From positions 1 through 20,238 of the forward strand of contig USCI01000043.1 of the NCBI GenBank assembly GCA_900553255.1: 20,238 bases of DNA, in the 5' to 3' direction. This document shows positions 7,201 through 13,237 of this stretch, piece by piece. Below the pieces are notes generated by a model. That model was given only the letters and a program-made list of their open reading frames with translations. It was not told the origin of the DNA and searched no databases. The translations under genes were made by a program, and so were the position numbers. Within the stretch, counting starts at the first letter, position 1; each line of letters starts with the position of its first letter. Source of the stretch: an uncultured Oscillospiraceae bacterium (lineage in GTDB: Bacteria > Bacillota > Clostridia > Oscillospirales > Acutalibacteraceae).

Positions 7201-7540
7201 GCACGCCCGGCGCAATGCGCAGCCCGGCGGCCATATCGGCGTAGTATTTGTGCACGAGCGCCGCCACGATATGGCGGCAGGCGCCCTCCTGCTCGTGAAA
7301 GGCGGGGCAGCTGCAGTCGATATAGTCGGCGTCGCCGCTGTCGCCGAAGCCGACGGTGACGAGGCAGGAGCTTTCGGCGTCCCGCTCATACACCCGCGCG
7401 GTCAGCAGCTCGGCGTAAAAATCCCCTTCCCGGCGGCGCACCTCCTGCACCTTTCCGGCGTTGTAGGTCTCGATGCCGCGCAGATAGGTCCGGTGGTTTG
7501 CCGCCAGTTCGCCGATTTTTTTCAGGGAAAACAGCGCCAT
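4286..7540 (-). CDS. SWIM zinc-finger SNF2-family DEAD/DEAH-box helicase
   Basis: A 1084-residue protein. The N-terminal SWIM zinc-binding motif is Cys76, Cys78, Cys88 and His90 (CSCPAF...CRH). A long middle region fits the bacterial SNF2-associated domain. The SNF2 ATPase follows, with Walker A DDMGLGKT near residue 650, DEAQ near 747 and the LTGTPIENRLSELW motif. The C-terminal helicase lobe has LLFSQFTSML, SLKAGGTGLNLTGAD and QNQATDRAHRIGQ near 1017-1029. Family members are double-stranded-DNA translocases that remodel protein-DNA complexes, and bacterial roles include RNA polymerase recycling and DNA repair. All core motifs are intact and the length is normal. The ATG at 7540 has GAAGGGGG about 8 bases upstream. 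It is monocistronic with no methyltransferase or nuclease neighbour, so a defence role is not indicated. Confidence 0.93.
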   Translation of the reverse strand: MALFSLKKIGELAANHRTYLRGIETYNAGKVQEVRRREGDFYAELLTARVYERDAESSCLVTVGFGDSGDADYIDCSCPAFHEQEGACRHIVAALVHKYYADMAAGLRIAPGVPHTAEYHTDTAARRMMDAYVTENAVQQLAAAEDEADKVDLLPTLQRRRGQLTLSFSLAGRRQYVLRDIGRFCADMREGNTVAYGRHLQLLHHPDSFTAESRPLLDFLLGRHADEQAVRGAAGQSSDAAARELLLTPGALDEFFSLYEGRSVPFREGDGTRPVRLKARDPKLSLTLSEAPEKGGFSLLCDEIACFSGSRYSYVLTGDTLCRCTPECSRQMAPLFRALQAGHGALFIARADMAEFCGSVLPSIRPYVQADGCEEQLTDYLPLPLEVEVYLDAPDSNTITAKVLCCYGEEKTDLYGEAKPSTDRRDRIGETRARLVLQRYFPHYDPDPGVLVLRGDDDVIYRFLTDGAAEIGTVAAVYATDAYRSIGIDPPPRVSVGVSLNSRLLDLTIDTDGIDPEELGGVLEDYRRGRRFHRLKTGRYVTLDESALAGLAQIADGLALTDRELRTGRISAPKYRAMYLDRVLRENERIQFKRDSRFKELVKSLHNVSENDFPVPASLDGVLRNYQKTGHRWLKTLEHYGFGGILADDMGLGKTLEVISLLLDARENGNDLPSLVVCPASLVLNWAGEIARFAPQLTVLTVLGTAEQRQQAIRQTVGYDVVITSYDLLKRDIEFYQGREFRYHILDEAQYIKNHSTQNAKAVKAIVSRQRFALTGTPIENRLSELWSIFDFLMPGFLYSYTRFRERFEIPIVRGGNTAALERLGRMTEPFILRRLKQEVLRELPPKSESIVRCALYDEQQALYRSALADAKKQLRHAFAERGFGASHMTVLAVLTRLRQICCDPALCREDYAGGSAKLDSCMELLHEAAAGGHKVLLFSQFTSMLERLEGRIAAEGLRSCTLRGSTPKEQRAVLVESFNRDDTDVFLISLKAGGTGLNLTGADIVIHYDPWWNLAAQNQATDRAHRIGQTHSVQVYKLIASDTVEDRILRLQEEKQRLSDAILPSGDSFVASLTPDQLLELLE

Positions 7541-7574
7541 GACGGCACCCCCTTCCGGTCAAGTGTAGTATACC

Positions 7575-7603
7575 AGTATACCGCAAAATCCGTCCGCCGT
7601 AAA
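7575..7603 (-). promoter_or_regulatory. Promoter for the SNF2 helicase gene
   Basis: On the minus strand, TTTACG (7603-7598), a 17-base spacer and TATACT (7580-7575). A second TATACT lies 8 bases downstream (7572-7567), so the site may hold two overlapping -10 elements. Both contain the palindrome GTATAC. Confidence 0.5.
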
Positions 7604-7701
7604 GGGAAAACGGGAAAGTTTTTGTGTTCGCGGGCGTAAATATCCGCAGTAAATATCTCCCGGGTTTCCGGTATACTTCCGGCTGGATTCCCTGACGCAG
7701 T

Positions 7702-7735
7702 GAAACCCCCTGAACGAAATGGTTCAGGGGGTTTC
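7702..7735. terminator. Hairpin terminator overlapping the end of the RHH operon
   Basis: A 14-bp perfect stem, GAAACCCCCTGAAC (7702-7715) with GTTCAGGGGGTTTC (7722-7735), loop GAAATG. It overlaps the last codons and stop of the downstream RHH gene. The T-rich side (GTTTTCTTT) is on the plus strand, with little T-tract on the minus strand, so its efficiency for the RHH operon is uncertain. Confidence 0.55.
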
Positions 7736-7927
7736 AGCGTTTTCTTTGTCTTCCGGATGTATTGTGCCATGCGCAGCTTCAAAATCCGCTATACATTGGC
7801 GGATCAGGGCGATCAGCTTTTTGTTTGCCGAACGGTCATCCGCCTTGCAGACCACACGGAATTTGCGAAGAAGCTGATCGTCAACCCGTATATCCACGTG
7901 ACGAATAGGGTTCTCCTTATTTTTCAT
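7724..7927 (-). CDS. Small Arc-like ribbon-helix-helix protein (second of two paralogs)
   Basis: A 67-residue protein. The segment VDIRVDDQLLRKFRVVCKAD (residues 11-30), followed by RSANKKLIALIRQC, has the strand-helix-helix pattern of Arc/MetJ-type RHH DNA-binding proteins. It matches the preceding gene product at 25 of 45 aligned residues, so the pair arose by tandem duplication. The chosen ATG at 7927 has GGAGGAG 10 bases upstream. An in-frame ATG at 7963 lies well inside the upstream gene and adds an Arg-rich leader, so I reject it. It overlaps the preceding gene by 11 bases, suggesting translational coupling. A likely role is DNA binding, perhaps as a heterodimer with its paralog; the target is unproven. 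Confidence 0.75.
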   Translation of the reverse strand: MKNKENPIRHVDIRVDDQLLRKFRVVCKADDRSANKKLIALIRQCIADFEAAHGTIHPEDKENAETP

Positions 7928-8108
7928 CGCCTGTTGTCTCCTCCGCCAGGGAAATCGGGCCATGCGCTTTCTCGTATTCCGCGACGCACTGGCGTATCAG
8001 ATGATTGACTTTTTGATTGATTGACCGGCCGTCATAAGCGCAGACGTAGCGAAATTTCTGTAACAGAGGGTCTTCTATACGCAATCCTAAATGGCGCTCC
8101 TTTTCCAT
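7917..8108 (-). CDS. Small Arc-like ribbon-helix-helix protein (first of two paralogs)
   Basis: A 63-residue protein. LGLRIEDPLLQKFRYVCAYD (residues 8-27), followed by RSINQKVNHLIRQC, is the RHH pattern common in small Clostridial regulators: an N-terminal beta strand for DNA contact and two helices for dimerisation. The tail from about residue 52 is acidic. AGGTGA lies 8 bases before the ATG at 8108. The gene is first in a two-gene unit, divergent from the SLOG gene across 114 bases containing a perfect inverted repeat that could be its operator. An antitoxin role is possible for RHH proteins, but no toxin-like partner is adjacent. Confidence 0.77.
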   Translation of the reverse strand: MEKERHLGLRIEDPLLQKFRYVCAYDGRSINQKVNHLIRQCVAEYEKAHGPISLAEETTGDEK

Positions 8109-8132
8109 AAGCCATCACCTGTGAACTTATTT

Positions 8133-8202
8133 TAGGTTCATTCTAGACTTTTTAGGCGCCGGGAGGTATAACTAAGAACAAAACAGACTTAAAATGAACC
8201 TA
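8133..8202. promoter_or_regulatory. Paired operator-like sites TAGGTTCATT / AATGAACCTA framing the divergent promoter
   Basis: TAGGTTCATT (8133-8142) and its exact reverse complement AATGAACCTA (8193-8202) lie 50 bases apart, bracketing the promoter predicted for the SLOG gene. A further TGAAC at 8122-8126 forms a shorter dyad with GTTCA of the left site. Such spaced, opposed sites between divergent genes suit cooperative or looping repression. The RHH proteins encoded alongside are the natural candidates, by inference. Confidence 0.5.
8144..8172 (+). promoter_or_regulatory. Promoter for the SLOG/DUF2493 gene
   Basis: TAGACT (8144-8149), a 17-base spacer and TATAAC (8167-8172). The left operator-like site abuts the -35 and the right one lies about 20 bases after the -10. 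A TATAAT at 8201-8206 is also present, but a start from it would fall inside the ribosome site. Confidence 0.5.
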
Positions 8203-8222
8203 TAATATTTTGGAGGTGTATG

Positions 8223-8567
8223 ATGAAGGTCGCCGTTATCGGATCACGAGGACTTACCGTATGTCATTTGGAGAAATACTTACCGGAGGGAACTACCGAA
8301 ATTGTTTCCGGTGGTGCGAAAGGGGTTGACACCTGTGCAAGGGCATATGCCTTGAAACATGGAATCCGGATGACAGAGTTCCTGCCTGACTATAAAAAAT
8401 ACGGACGCGGTGCACCGCTCAAGCGGAATCTGCAAATCATTGCATACAGTGATCTGGTGCTTGCGTTCTGGGATGGAAAATCCCGCGGCACCCGGCATGT
8501 TATAGAGAACTGCCGGAGAATGGGAAAACCGGTGCAGGTTTTTGGAGCGGTTGTTCCCAGGACCTGA
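8223..8567 (+). CDS. SLOG family protein (DUF2493, YspA/DprA-like Rossmann fold)
   Basis: A 114-residue protein with SLOG/DUF2493 hallmarks: VAVIGSRG (3-10), VSGGAKGVDTCARAYA (28-43), DYKKYGRGAPLKRN (56-69) and AFWDGKSRGT (81-90). The glycine-rich SGGAKGVD loop and the FWDGKS-GT motif are those expected to line a nucleotide or nucleotide-derived ligand site in this superfamily. Function is generally unknown, and links to nucleotide-based signalling are predictions in the literature. GGAGG (8212-8216) is 6 bases from the ATG at 8223 and only 3 from another ATG at 8220, so I prefer 8223. The gene is visibly A/T-richer than its neighbours, and a strong terminator follows. Confidence 0.82.
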   Translation: MKVAVIGSRGLTVCHLEKYLPEGTTEIVSGGAKGVDTCARAYALKHGIRMTEFLPDYKKYGRGAPLKRNLQIIAYSDLVLAFWDGKSRGTRHVIENCRRMGKPVQVFGAVVPRT

Positions 8568-8584
8568 CCCTCTCCCCAAACAAA

Positions 8585-8626
8585 GCCGGCGCGGGCGGAA
8601 AAATTCCACCCGCGCCGGCTTTTTTT
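8585..8626 (+). terminator. Intrinsic terminator between convergent SLOG and GtrB-like genes
   Basis: An 11-bp GC-rich stem, GCCGGCGCGGG (8585-8595) with CCCGCGCCGGC (8609-8619), followed by seven T (8620-8626). A smaller inner GGAA/TTCC pairing may extend the stem. It ends the SLOG transcript and may also act on the convergent glycosyltransferase gene. Confidence 0.85.
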
Positions 8627-8640
8627 CGCTTTTTGCCCCG

Positions 8641-9582
8641 TCAGGGTAAAAATTCCTCTATGCGGTAGCGCGGCCGCGCCTTCACCTCGCTGTAAATCTT
8701 CCCGATATACCCGCCGAGCACCCCGATGCACAGCAGCTGGATCCCGCCGAGCAGCCAGATGGAGCACACAATCGCCGTCCAGCCCGCCACCGCGTTGCCG
8801 GTGAAATACGAGATCAGCGCGTACAGCAGCCCCAGCACGCTCAGGCAGGAGATGAGAATCCCCAGGTTCGAGATCAGCTTCAGCGGCTTGACGCTGAACG
8901 AGGTGATCCCGTCAATCGCAAAGGAAATCATCTTTTTCAGCGGGTATTTCGATTCCCCTGCAAACCGCTCGTGCCGGTCGTAGAACACATAGTCGCTGCG
9001 GTAGCCGATCAGCGGCACAATCCCCCGCAAAAACAGGTTCACTTCATGGTATTCGCTCAGCGCATCGAGTGCGCGCCGGCTCATCAGCCGGTAGTCTGCG
9101 TGGTCATACACCACGTCCACCCCGAGCATGCGCATCACCTTGTAAAACCCGCGGGCGCTGCTGCGCTTGAAAAAGCTGTCGGTATCCCGCTTGTTGCGCA
9201 CCCCGTACACCACGTCGCAGCCCTCATGGAATTTATTCACGAACTGGTCGAGCACCTCGATATCGTCCTGCAGATCCGCGTCCAGGCTGATCGCGCAGTC
9301 CGCCTTGTCCTTCGCCGCCATCAGCCCCGCGAGCAGCGCGTTCTGGTGACCCCGGTTATGCGCGAGCTTCAGCCCCGAGCAGAACACATTCTCGCGGCAG
9401 TAGCCCGCGATCAGCTCCCACGTTTTGTCCTTGCTCCCGTCGTCCACCAGCAGAAACCGGCTGTTCTCGTCCGCAAGGCCGCTGCCGATCATCCGCTGCA
9501 GCTTATCGGTCAGCCGCTTCACCGTTTCCGGCAGCACCGCTTCTTCGTTATAACAGGGGATCACCAGATACACCGTCGACAT
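8641..9582 (-). CDS. GtrB-like polyprenyl-phosphate glycosyltransferase (GT2)
   Basis: A 313-residue protein. The GT-A domain carries VIPCYNEEAVLPET (7-20), LLVDDGSKDKT (44-54), LAHNRGHQNALLAG (73-86) and DADLQDD (101-107, metal-binding acidic residues). The C-terminus has two long hydrophobic segments near 230-255 and 262-290, then a basic tail, as in GtrB/DPM1-type enzymes. The family moves a hexose from UDP or GDP to undecaprenyl phosphate on the cytoplasmic face of the membrane for later decoration of wall polymers. I use ATG 9582, with GGGAGG 9 bases upstream. An earlier in-frame ATG at 9654 lies upstream of the promoter and is rejected. It has no GtrA domain, unlike the enzyme at 2897-3991. 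Confidence 0.9.
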   Translation of the reverse strand: MSTVYLVIPCYNEEAVLPETVKRLTDKLQRMIGSGLADENSRFLLVDDGSKDKTWELIAGYCRENVFCSGLKLAHNRGHQNALLAGLMAAKDKADCAISLDADLQDDIEVLDQFVNKFHEGCDVVYGVRNKRDTDSFFKRSSARGFYKVMRMLGVDVVYDHADYRLMSRRALDALSEYHEVNLFLRGIVPLIGYRSDYVFYDRHERFAGESKYPLKKMISFAIDGITSFSVKPLKLISNLGILISCLSVLGLLYALISYFTGNAVAGWTAIVCSIWLLGGIQLLCIGVLGGYIGKIYSEVKARPRYRIEEFLP

Positions 9583-9620
9583 GGCCGCCTGCCTCCCTTT
9601 CCGTTCGAGACACTGTATCC

Positions 9621-9649
9621 ATAATAAAGCAAAATCCCCGTCCTGACAA
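9621..9649 (-). promoter_or_regulatory. Promoter for the GtrB-like gene
   Basis: On the minus strand, TTGTCA (9649-9644), a 17-base spacer and TATTAT (9626-9621). It is back to back with the htpG promoter. Confidence 0.65.
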
Positions 9650-9712
9650 GGCATTTTTCCCGGATTCTGCCGCCTGCCTCCCGCTTTGTTACAAATTATT
9701 TACAAAAGCCCC

Positions 9713-9741
9713 TTGCACAACCCGGGCATTCGCGGTATAGT
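9713..9741 (+). promoter_or_regulatory. Sigma-A-type promoter for htpG
   Basis: TTGCAC (9713-9718), a 17-base spacer and TATAGT (9736-9741), immediately followed by the CIRCE operator that covers the predicted start point. Confidence 0.8.
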
Positions 9742-9745
9742 AGTT

Positions 9746-9772
9746 TTAGCACTCTGGCACATCGAGTGCCAG
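9746..9772 (+). promoter_or_regulatory. CIRCE element (HrcA operator)
   Basis: TTAGCACTC-N9-GAGTGCCAG, against the consensus TTAGCACTC-N9-GAGTGCTAA. The left arm is perfect and the right arm differs at two of nine positions. The spacer is exactly nine bases, and the site starts five bases after the -10, where HrcA blocks transcription of class I heat-shock genes. hrcA itself is not in the window. Confidence 0.92.
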
Positions 9773-9797
9773 AAATAACGAAAGGGAGTCTGTACCT

Positions 9798-11690
9798 ATG
9801 CGTACCAAACAGTTCAAGGCCGAATCCAAGCGGCTGCTGGATCTGATGATCAATTCCATTTATACCCATAAGGAGATTTTTCTGCGGGAGCTGATCTCCA
9901 ACGCGAGCGACGCGCTGGACAAGCTGTATTACCGCGAGCTGACCGAGCATCTTGCCGCGGTCAGCCGGGACGATTTTGCCATCCGGCTGAAGCTCGACAA
10001 GGAGGCCCGCACCCTGACGATTGAGGATAACGGCTGCGGCATGACCAGGGACGAGCTCGAAAACAACCTCGGCACCATCGCCAAGAGCGGGTCGTTTGCG
10101 TTCAAGAATGAGAACGAAGCCAAGGAGGACGTCGATATCATCGGCCAGTTCGGCGTCGGGTTTTACTCCGCGTTCATGGTCAGTGAGTGCGTGACGGTGA
10201 TCAGCCGCGCCTTCGGGTCGGACGAGGCGTGGAAATGGGAATCCCGCGGAGCCGAGGGCTACACCATCGAGGAGTGCGAAAAGGACAGCCACGGCACCGT
10301 GATTATACTGAAGATCAAGCCGGACACCGAAGAGGAAAAGTACAGCGAATCCCTCGAGCCGTACCGGATTCAGGCGATTGTGAAAAAATATTCCGACTAT
10401 ATCCGCTACCCGATCCGCATGGACATGGAAAAATCCCGGCTCAAGGAGGGCAGCGAGGACGAATACGAGACCTACACCGAGGAGGAAACCCTCAACAGCA
10501 TGGTCCCGCTCTGGCGCAAGAACAAGAGCGAAATTACGCCGGAGGAGTACAACAGCTTCTATAAGGAAAAATTCTACGACTATGAGGATCCGCTCAGGGT
10601 GATCCACAGCAGCACCGAAGGCGCCGCCACCTATAACGCGCTGCTGTTCATCCCGGCGCGCGCGCCCTACAACTACTACACGCGGGAATACGAAAAGGGG
10701 CTGCAGCTGTATGCGAGCGGCGTGCTGATCATGGACAAGTGCGCCGACCTGCTGCCGGATCATTTCAGCTTCGTGCGCGGGCTGGTGGATTCGCAGGATC
10801 TGTCGCTGAACATCTCCCGTGAAATGCTCCAGCACGACCGTCAGCTGAAGGTCATCGCGTCCCGGCTGGAAAAGAAGATCAAGTCCGAGCTGCTCGACAT
10901 GCTCAAGAACGACCGGGAAACCTACGAGAAGTTTTATAAGAATTTTGGTTTGCAGCTGAAATACGGGGTATACGGCGACTACGGCACCCACAAGGAGATG
11001 CTGCAGGATCTGCTGCTGTTCTGGTCGTCGGCGGAGAAAAAGCTGGTCTCGCTCGAGGAATACGTCGGGCGGATGAAGGAGGACCAGAAGGCGATCTATT
11101 ATGCCTGCGGCGACAGCCTCGAGCGCATCGAGCATCTGCCGCAGACCGAGATGGTGCGCGACAAGGGCTATGAGATTCTGTACCTGACCGACGATGTGGA
11201 CGAGTTCGCGCTGAAGATGATGCACGAGTTCAGCGGCAAGCCGTTCCAGTCGGTATCGGACGGCAGCCTGGACCTGGATACGCCGGAGGAGAAGGAAGAG
11301 AAGAAGAAGCGGGAGGAAGAGAACAAGGATCTGTTTACCTTCCTCGGTGAGGCGCTCGAAGGCAAGGTCAAGACGGTGCGCGCTTCCAGCCGGCTGAAGA
11401 CCCACCCGGTCTGCCTGACCAGCGAGGGCGGCGTATCGCTCGAGATGGAAAAGGTGCTGGGCGCCATGCCCGGCGACAATAAGGTCAAGGCGGAGCGGGT
11501 GCTGGAGATCAACGAGTCCCACCCGGTGTTTGCCAAGCTCACCCGGCTGTATGCCGAGGATCAGGACAAGCTGAAGGAGTATGCCGCGCTGCTGTACGAC
11601 CAGGCGCTGCTCATCGAGGGGATGCCGATCGACGACCCGGTGGCGTTCTCCAACCGGGTGTGCGCGCTGATGGCGGATGAGCAGGCGTAA
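9798..11690 (+). CDS. htpG: Molecular chaperone HtpG (Hsp90)
   Basis: A 630-residue bacterial Hsp90 of normal length. The N-terminal GHKL ATPase domain has ELISNASDALDK (31-42, catalytic Glu31 and Mg-binding Asn35), DNGCGM (77-82) and GQFGVGFYSAF (116-126). The middle and C-terminal dimerisation domains follow, with a short Lys/Glu-rich stretch near 498-515. It is a cytoplasmic ATP-driven homodimer that remodels client proteins. The ATG at 9798 has AAAGGGAG 9 bases upstream. The gene is monocistronic, driven by a promoter with a CIRCE operator, so HrcA control is expected. B. subtilis htpG, by contrast, is not a CIRCE gene. Confidence 0.97.
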   Translation: MRTKQFKAESKRLLDLMINSIYTHKEIFLRELISNASDALDKLYYRELTEHLAAVSRDDFAIRLKLDKEARTLTIEDNGCGMTRDELENNLGTIAKSGSFAFKNENEAKEDVDIIGQFGVGFYSAFMVSECVTVISRAFGSDEAWKWESRGAEGYTIEECEKDSHGTVIILKIKPDTEEEKYSESLEPYRIQAIVKKYSDYIRYPIRMDMEKSRLKEGSEDEYETYTEEETLNSMVPLWRKNKSEITPEEYNSFYKEKFYDYEDPLRVIHSSTEGAATYNALLFIPARAPYNYYTREYEKGLQLYASGVLIMDKCADLLPDHFSFVRGLVDSQDLSLNISREMLQHDRQLKVIASRLEKKIKSELLDMLKNDRETYEKFYKNFGLQLKYGVYGDYGTHKEMLQDLLLFWSSAEKKLVSLEEYVGRMKEDQKAIYYACGDSLERIEHLPQTEMVRDKGYEILYLTDDVDEFALKMMHEFSGKPFQSVSDGSLDLDTPEEKEEKKKREEENKDLFTFLGEALEGKVKTVRASSRLKTHPVCLTSEGGVSLEMEKVLGAMPGDNKVKAERVLEINESHPVFAKLTRLYAEDQDKLKEYAALLYDQALLIEGMPIDDPVAFSNRVCALMADEQA

Positions 11691-11724
11691 ACGGCTGCGA
11701 ACGGCGGTGCTGTGCTGGATGGCG

Positions 11725-11743
11725 GCGGGGACGCTGTCCCCGC
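11725..11743 (+). terminator. Hairpin after htpG; left flank of repeat R3
   Basis: GCGGGGAC (11725-11732) pairs with GTCCCCGC (11736-11743), loop GCT. No T-tract follows, so it is only a probable terminator and may instead belong to the repeat. Its stem resembles that of the hairpin on the far side of the repeat at 11971-11994. Confidence 0.4.
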
Positions 11744-11761
11744 ACCCCTGCGGCCTTTTCC

Positions 11762-11967
11762 AAAAGGCGGCGGGGTCAAGGGGCGGAGCCCTTGACGCGT
11801 CCCGTAGGACGCGAAATCCTTTGCTTTCATAAGGATCAGGAAGGGAGACGCAACAGCCCGGTGGGCTGTTGCGTCGTGGGAAACCCTATCAAGGGGTTTC
11901 CCGATGCGGCGTCTCACGCCGCATTTGGGCAACCTGCTATCTGCCAACCAGTTTTTCTACACGCTGA
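11762..11967 (+). repeat. Second long copy (R3) of the dispersed multi-hairpin repeat
   Basis: It matches 1769-1974 at 201 of 206 bases with equal length. The five differences lie in hairpin loops or linkers, or convert a T-G to a T-A closing pair in the second stem, so pairing is kept throughout. The 13-bp stem with GGT loop is unchanged. The A-rich left end seen in the other two copies is absent here; the sequence just left (GGCCTTTTCC) still pairs with AAAAGGC to keep the first hairpin. It lies downstream of htpG in htpG's orientation. Confidence 0.9.
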
Positions 11968-11970
11968 CGG

Positions 11971-12002
11971 GCGGGGATACAGTTGTATCCCCGCTCGTTT
12001 TT
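11971..12002 (+). terminator. Intrinsic terminator at the right flank of repeat R3
   Basis: A 10-bp stem, GCGGGGATAC (11971-11980) with GTATCCCCGC (11985-11994), loop AGTT, then TCG and five T (11998-12002). It would end any transcript that crosses the repeat from htpG. Confidence 0.75.
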
Positions 12003-12032
12003 GGATGGGGTAAGGATGACGGAAAGAAGTGG

Positions 12033-12060
12033 TTGACAGGCAGATGGAGGATGTTATAAT
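12033..12060 (+). promoter_or_regulatory. Consensus promoter for the small membrane protein gene
   Basis: Perfect TTGACA (12033-12038), a 16-base spacer and perfect TATAAT (12055-12060), about 45 bases before the ATG at 12106. It is the strongest-looking promoter in the window. Confidence 0.75.
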
Positions 12061-12105
12061 GAAAGTATCGGGAAGGGGGATGTTCGGATAGAGGGAGGGG
12101 CGGTT

Positions 12106-12534
12106 ATGCTGCAAAAACATCGACAGCTTTGGAAAGGAATTTTGACGGTGCTGGTGGTGATTCTCTACCCATTTCTGCTTTATACCAACTTTGGCTACCA
12201 GATGTGGGGCCATCCATTAAACCTGTTTTTGTCCGGCGTGTATATGCTTCTGTTGTGCGCGGCGCTGTTTGTATTTGGAAAAAGCCGGGTGTTTCTGGTG
12301 TGCATTTCGGTATATTGGGGGCTTGTCTGTTTATCCGCGCTTGCACTTTTGTTCCACCGCGGCTGGTTTGCCTGGATCATGCTGCTGCTGTTTTTTAATA
12401 CCGCAAGGCCGTTTTTGGGGATATTGATGCGGATGGGAAAAGCCGGGTGGCTGTTCTTCCCTTTGGCATATGCGCTGTTTTGGGGAGCGCACCTGCTGGG
12501 AAGATTTTATGAAAAACGAAAAGCGCCCTGCTGA
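12106..12534 (+). CDS. Small integral membrane protein of unknown function
   Basis: A 142-residue, very hydrophobic protein with four to five predicted membrane segments near residues 9-28, 37-57, 60-83, 86-99 and 112-132, and basic residues at both ends. I do not recognise a family, and no catalytic or transport motif stands out. The ATG has GGGAGGGG about 6 bases upstream, and a near-consensus promoter lies just before it, so expression is likely. The gene is visibly A/T-richer than htpG and the glycosidase genes, which is partly expected for a membrane protein. Its stop codon lies inside the terminator stem at 12521-12552. Confidence 0.7.
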   Translation: MLQKHRQLWKGILTVLVVILYPFLLYTNFGYQMWGHPLNLFLSGVYMLLLCAALFVFGKSRVFLVCISVYWGLVCLSALALLFHRGWFAWIMLLLFFNTARPFLGILMRMGKAGWLFFPLAYALFWGAHLLGRFYEKRKAPC

Positions 12535-12555
12535 AAAAACAGCGGGGCGCTTTCG
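12521..12555. terminator. Bidirectional hairpin terminator between convergent genes
   Basis: AAGCGCCCTGCTG (12521-12533) pairs with CAGCGGGGCGCTT (12540-12552) with one G-T wobble, loop AAAAAA, followed by TTTC. It overlaps the end of the membrane protein gene and lies just past the stop of the convergent unknown gene. Confidence 0.65.
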
Positions 12556-12556
12556 A

Positions 12557-13237
12557 TTATGACCGCTTATCCGCCCGGCAGGAGGAGGCGGAGGCTTCGG
12601 CGGTTTTCGGGGTTGTGTGCCACAGACGATCCAGCAGCCGCTGCCGCACCCGATTAGCGGCACAGAAGTACATATACGCGATCCCCTTGGGCTTGACCTC
12701 ATCAAGAGAAGAAAAGCCGAAGGAGGCGGTATAGTCCAGTCCAAGCAGCTGCTGCAGCTCAGGAAACACGTCTGCTCCGCGGGTGCCGCGCGAAAACGCG
12801 TCGGCGAGTTCCCGCGTCGTATGGCCGTCGGCGAGCTGTGCATACCAGCGCAGCGCATGGCCCGCCCGGCGGCGGAACAGGCCAGCCGCCTTATCCGACG
12901 TGATATAAATATCCCGCAGGAAGCCCTCCGTGTACAGCCGCAGGGTGCGGGTGCGGCCGTTTCCCATCACTCCGACAACGCGCACGTGCAGCTTGCGCGA
13001 CAGCGAACGGCCGAGGCCGTCGAGCGCGTTGATGTCCAGGCGGTCCGCACAGTCGTCAAACAGTGTCCAGCTGTTTTCCCCGCGGACGAACGCCAGCGTG
13101 CGTTCGGCGCTTTCCTTCCGGCAGGGGATAAAGCCCTGCGCATCCATATAGGTGCACAGTGCGAAATAGATTTTTTCCGCCGCGGCTTCGGTCTGCGGCG
13201 GCAGCATCAGCTGCAGGTTGGCATAGCTGACCGGCAA
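12557..13237 (-). CDS. Hypothetical protein, unknown family, probable TTG start
   Basis: A 226-residue soluble protein I cannot assign. It has a mixed alpha/beta composition with AAAEKIYFALCTYMDAQGF near the N-terminus, a NSWTLFDDCADRLDI stretch, and GNGRTRTLRLY around residues 93-103. The C-terminal 15 residues are polar and probably disordered. No signal peptide or membrane segment is seen. The GTG at 13244-13246 overlaps the ribosome site GGGAGGT (13251-13245), so it cannot use it. The in-frame TTG at 13237 is spaced 7 bases from that site and is my choice. It has its own promoter (13275-13303) and converges on the small membrane protein gene. Confidence 0.65.
   Translation of the reverse strand: MPVSYANLQLMLPPQTEAAAEKIYFALCTYMDAQGFIPCRKESAERTLAFVRGENSWTLFDDCADRLDINALDGLGRSLSRKLHVRVVGVMGNGRTRTLRLYTEGFLRDIYITSDKAAGLFRRRAGHALRWYAQLADGHTTRELADAFSRGTRGADVFPELQQLLGLDYTASFGFSSLDEVKPKGIAYMYFCAANRVRQRLLDRLWHTTPKTAEASASSCRADKRS

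Noticed and set aside
4286..7540. SNF2 helicase as part of a defence island (DISARM-like or similar)
   Set aside because: No methyltransferase, nuclease, phospholipase-D or DUF1998-type partner is adjacent. Stand-alone SWIM-SNF2 helicases are common housekeeping genes in Firmicutes.
3311..7639. A very long plus-strand open frame antisense to the glycosyltransferase and SNF2 helicase genes
   Set aside because: It mirrors GC-rich minus-strand codons, gives His/Arg/Gly/Ala-rich low-complexity protein with no family motif, and lacks a ribosome site. The minus-strand genes have intact domain signatures.
7724..8108. The RHH pair as a toxin-antitoxin module
   Set aside because: Both proteins are RHH-like paralogs and neither resembles a toxin. 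The adjacent SLOG protein is divergent and not a known toxin.
8201..8206. TATAAT as the main promoter of the SLOG gene
   Set aside because: A start about seven bases downstream would fall within the GGAGG ribosome site, and no -35 is present at 16-18 bases.
9696..11522. Long minus-strand open frame opposite htpG
   Set aside because: Shadow of htpG codon usage with no recognisable motif and no ribosome site. The same holds for 13742-15502 (+) opposite the rhamnosidase and 15747-17510 (-) opposite the beta-helix gene.
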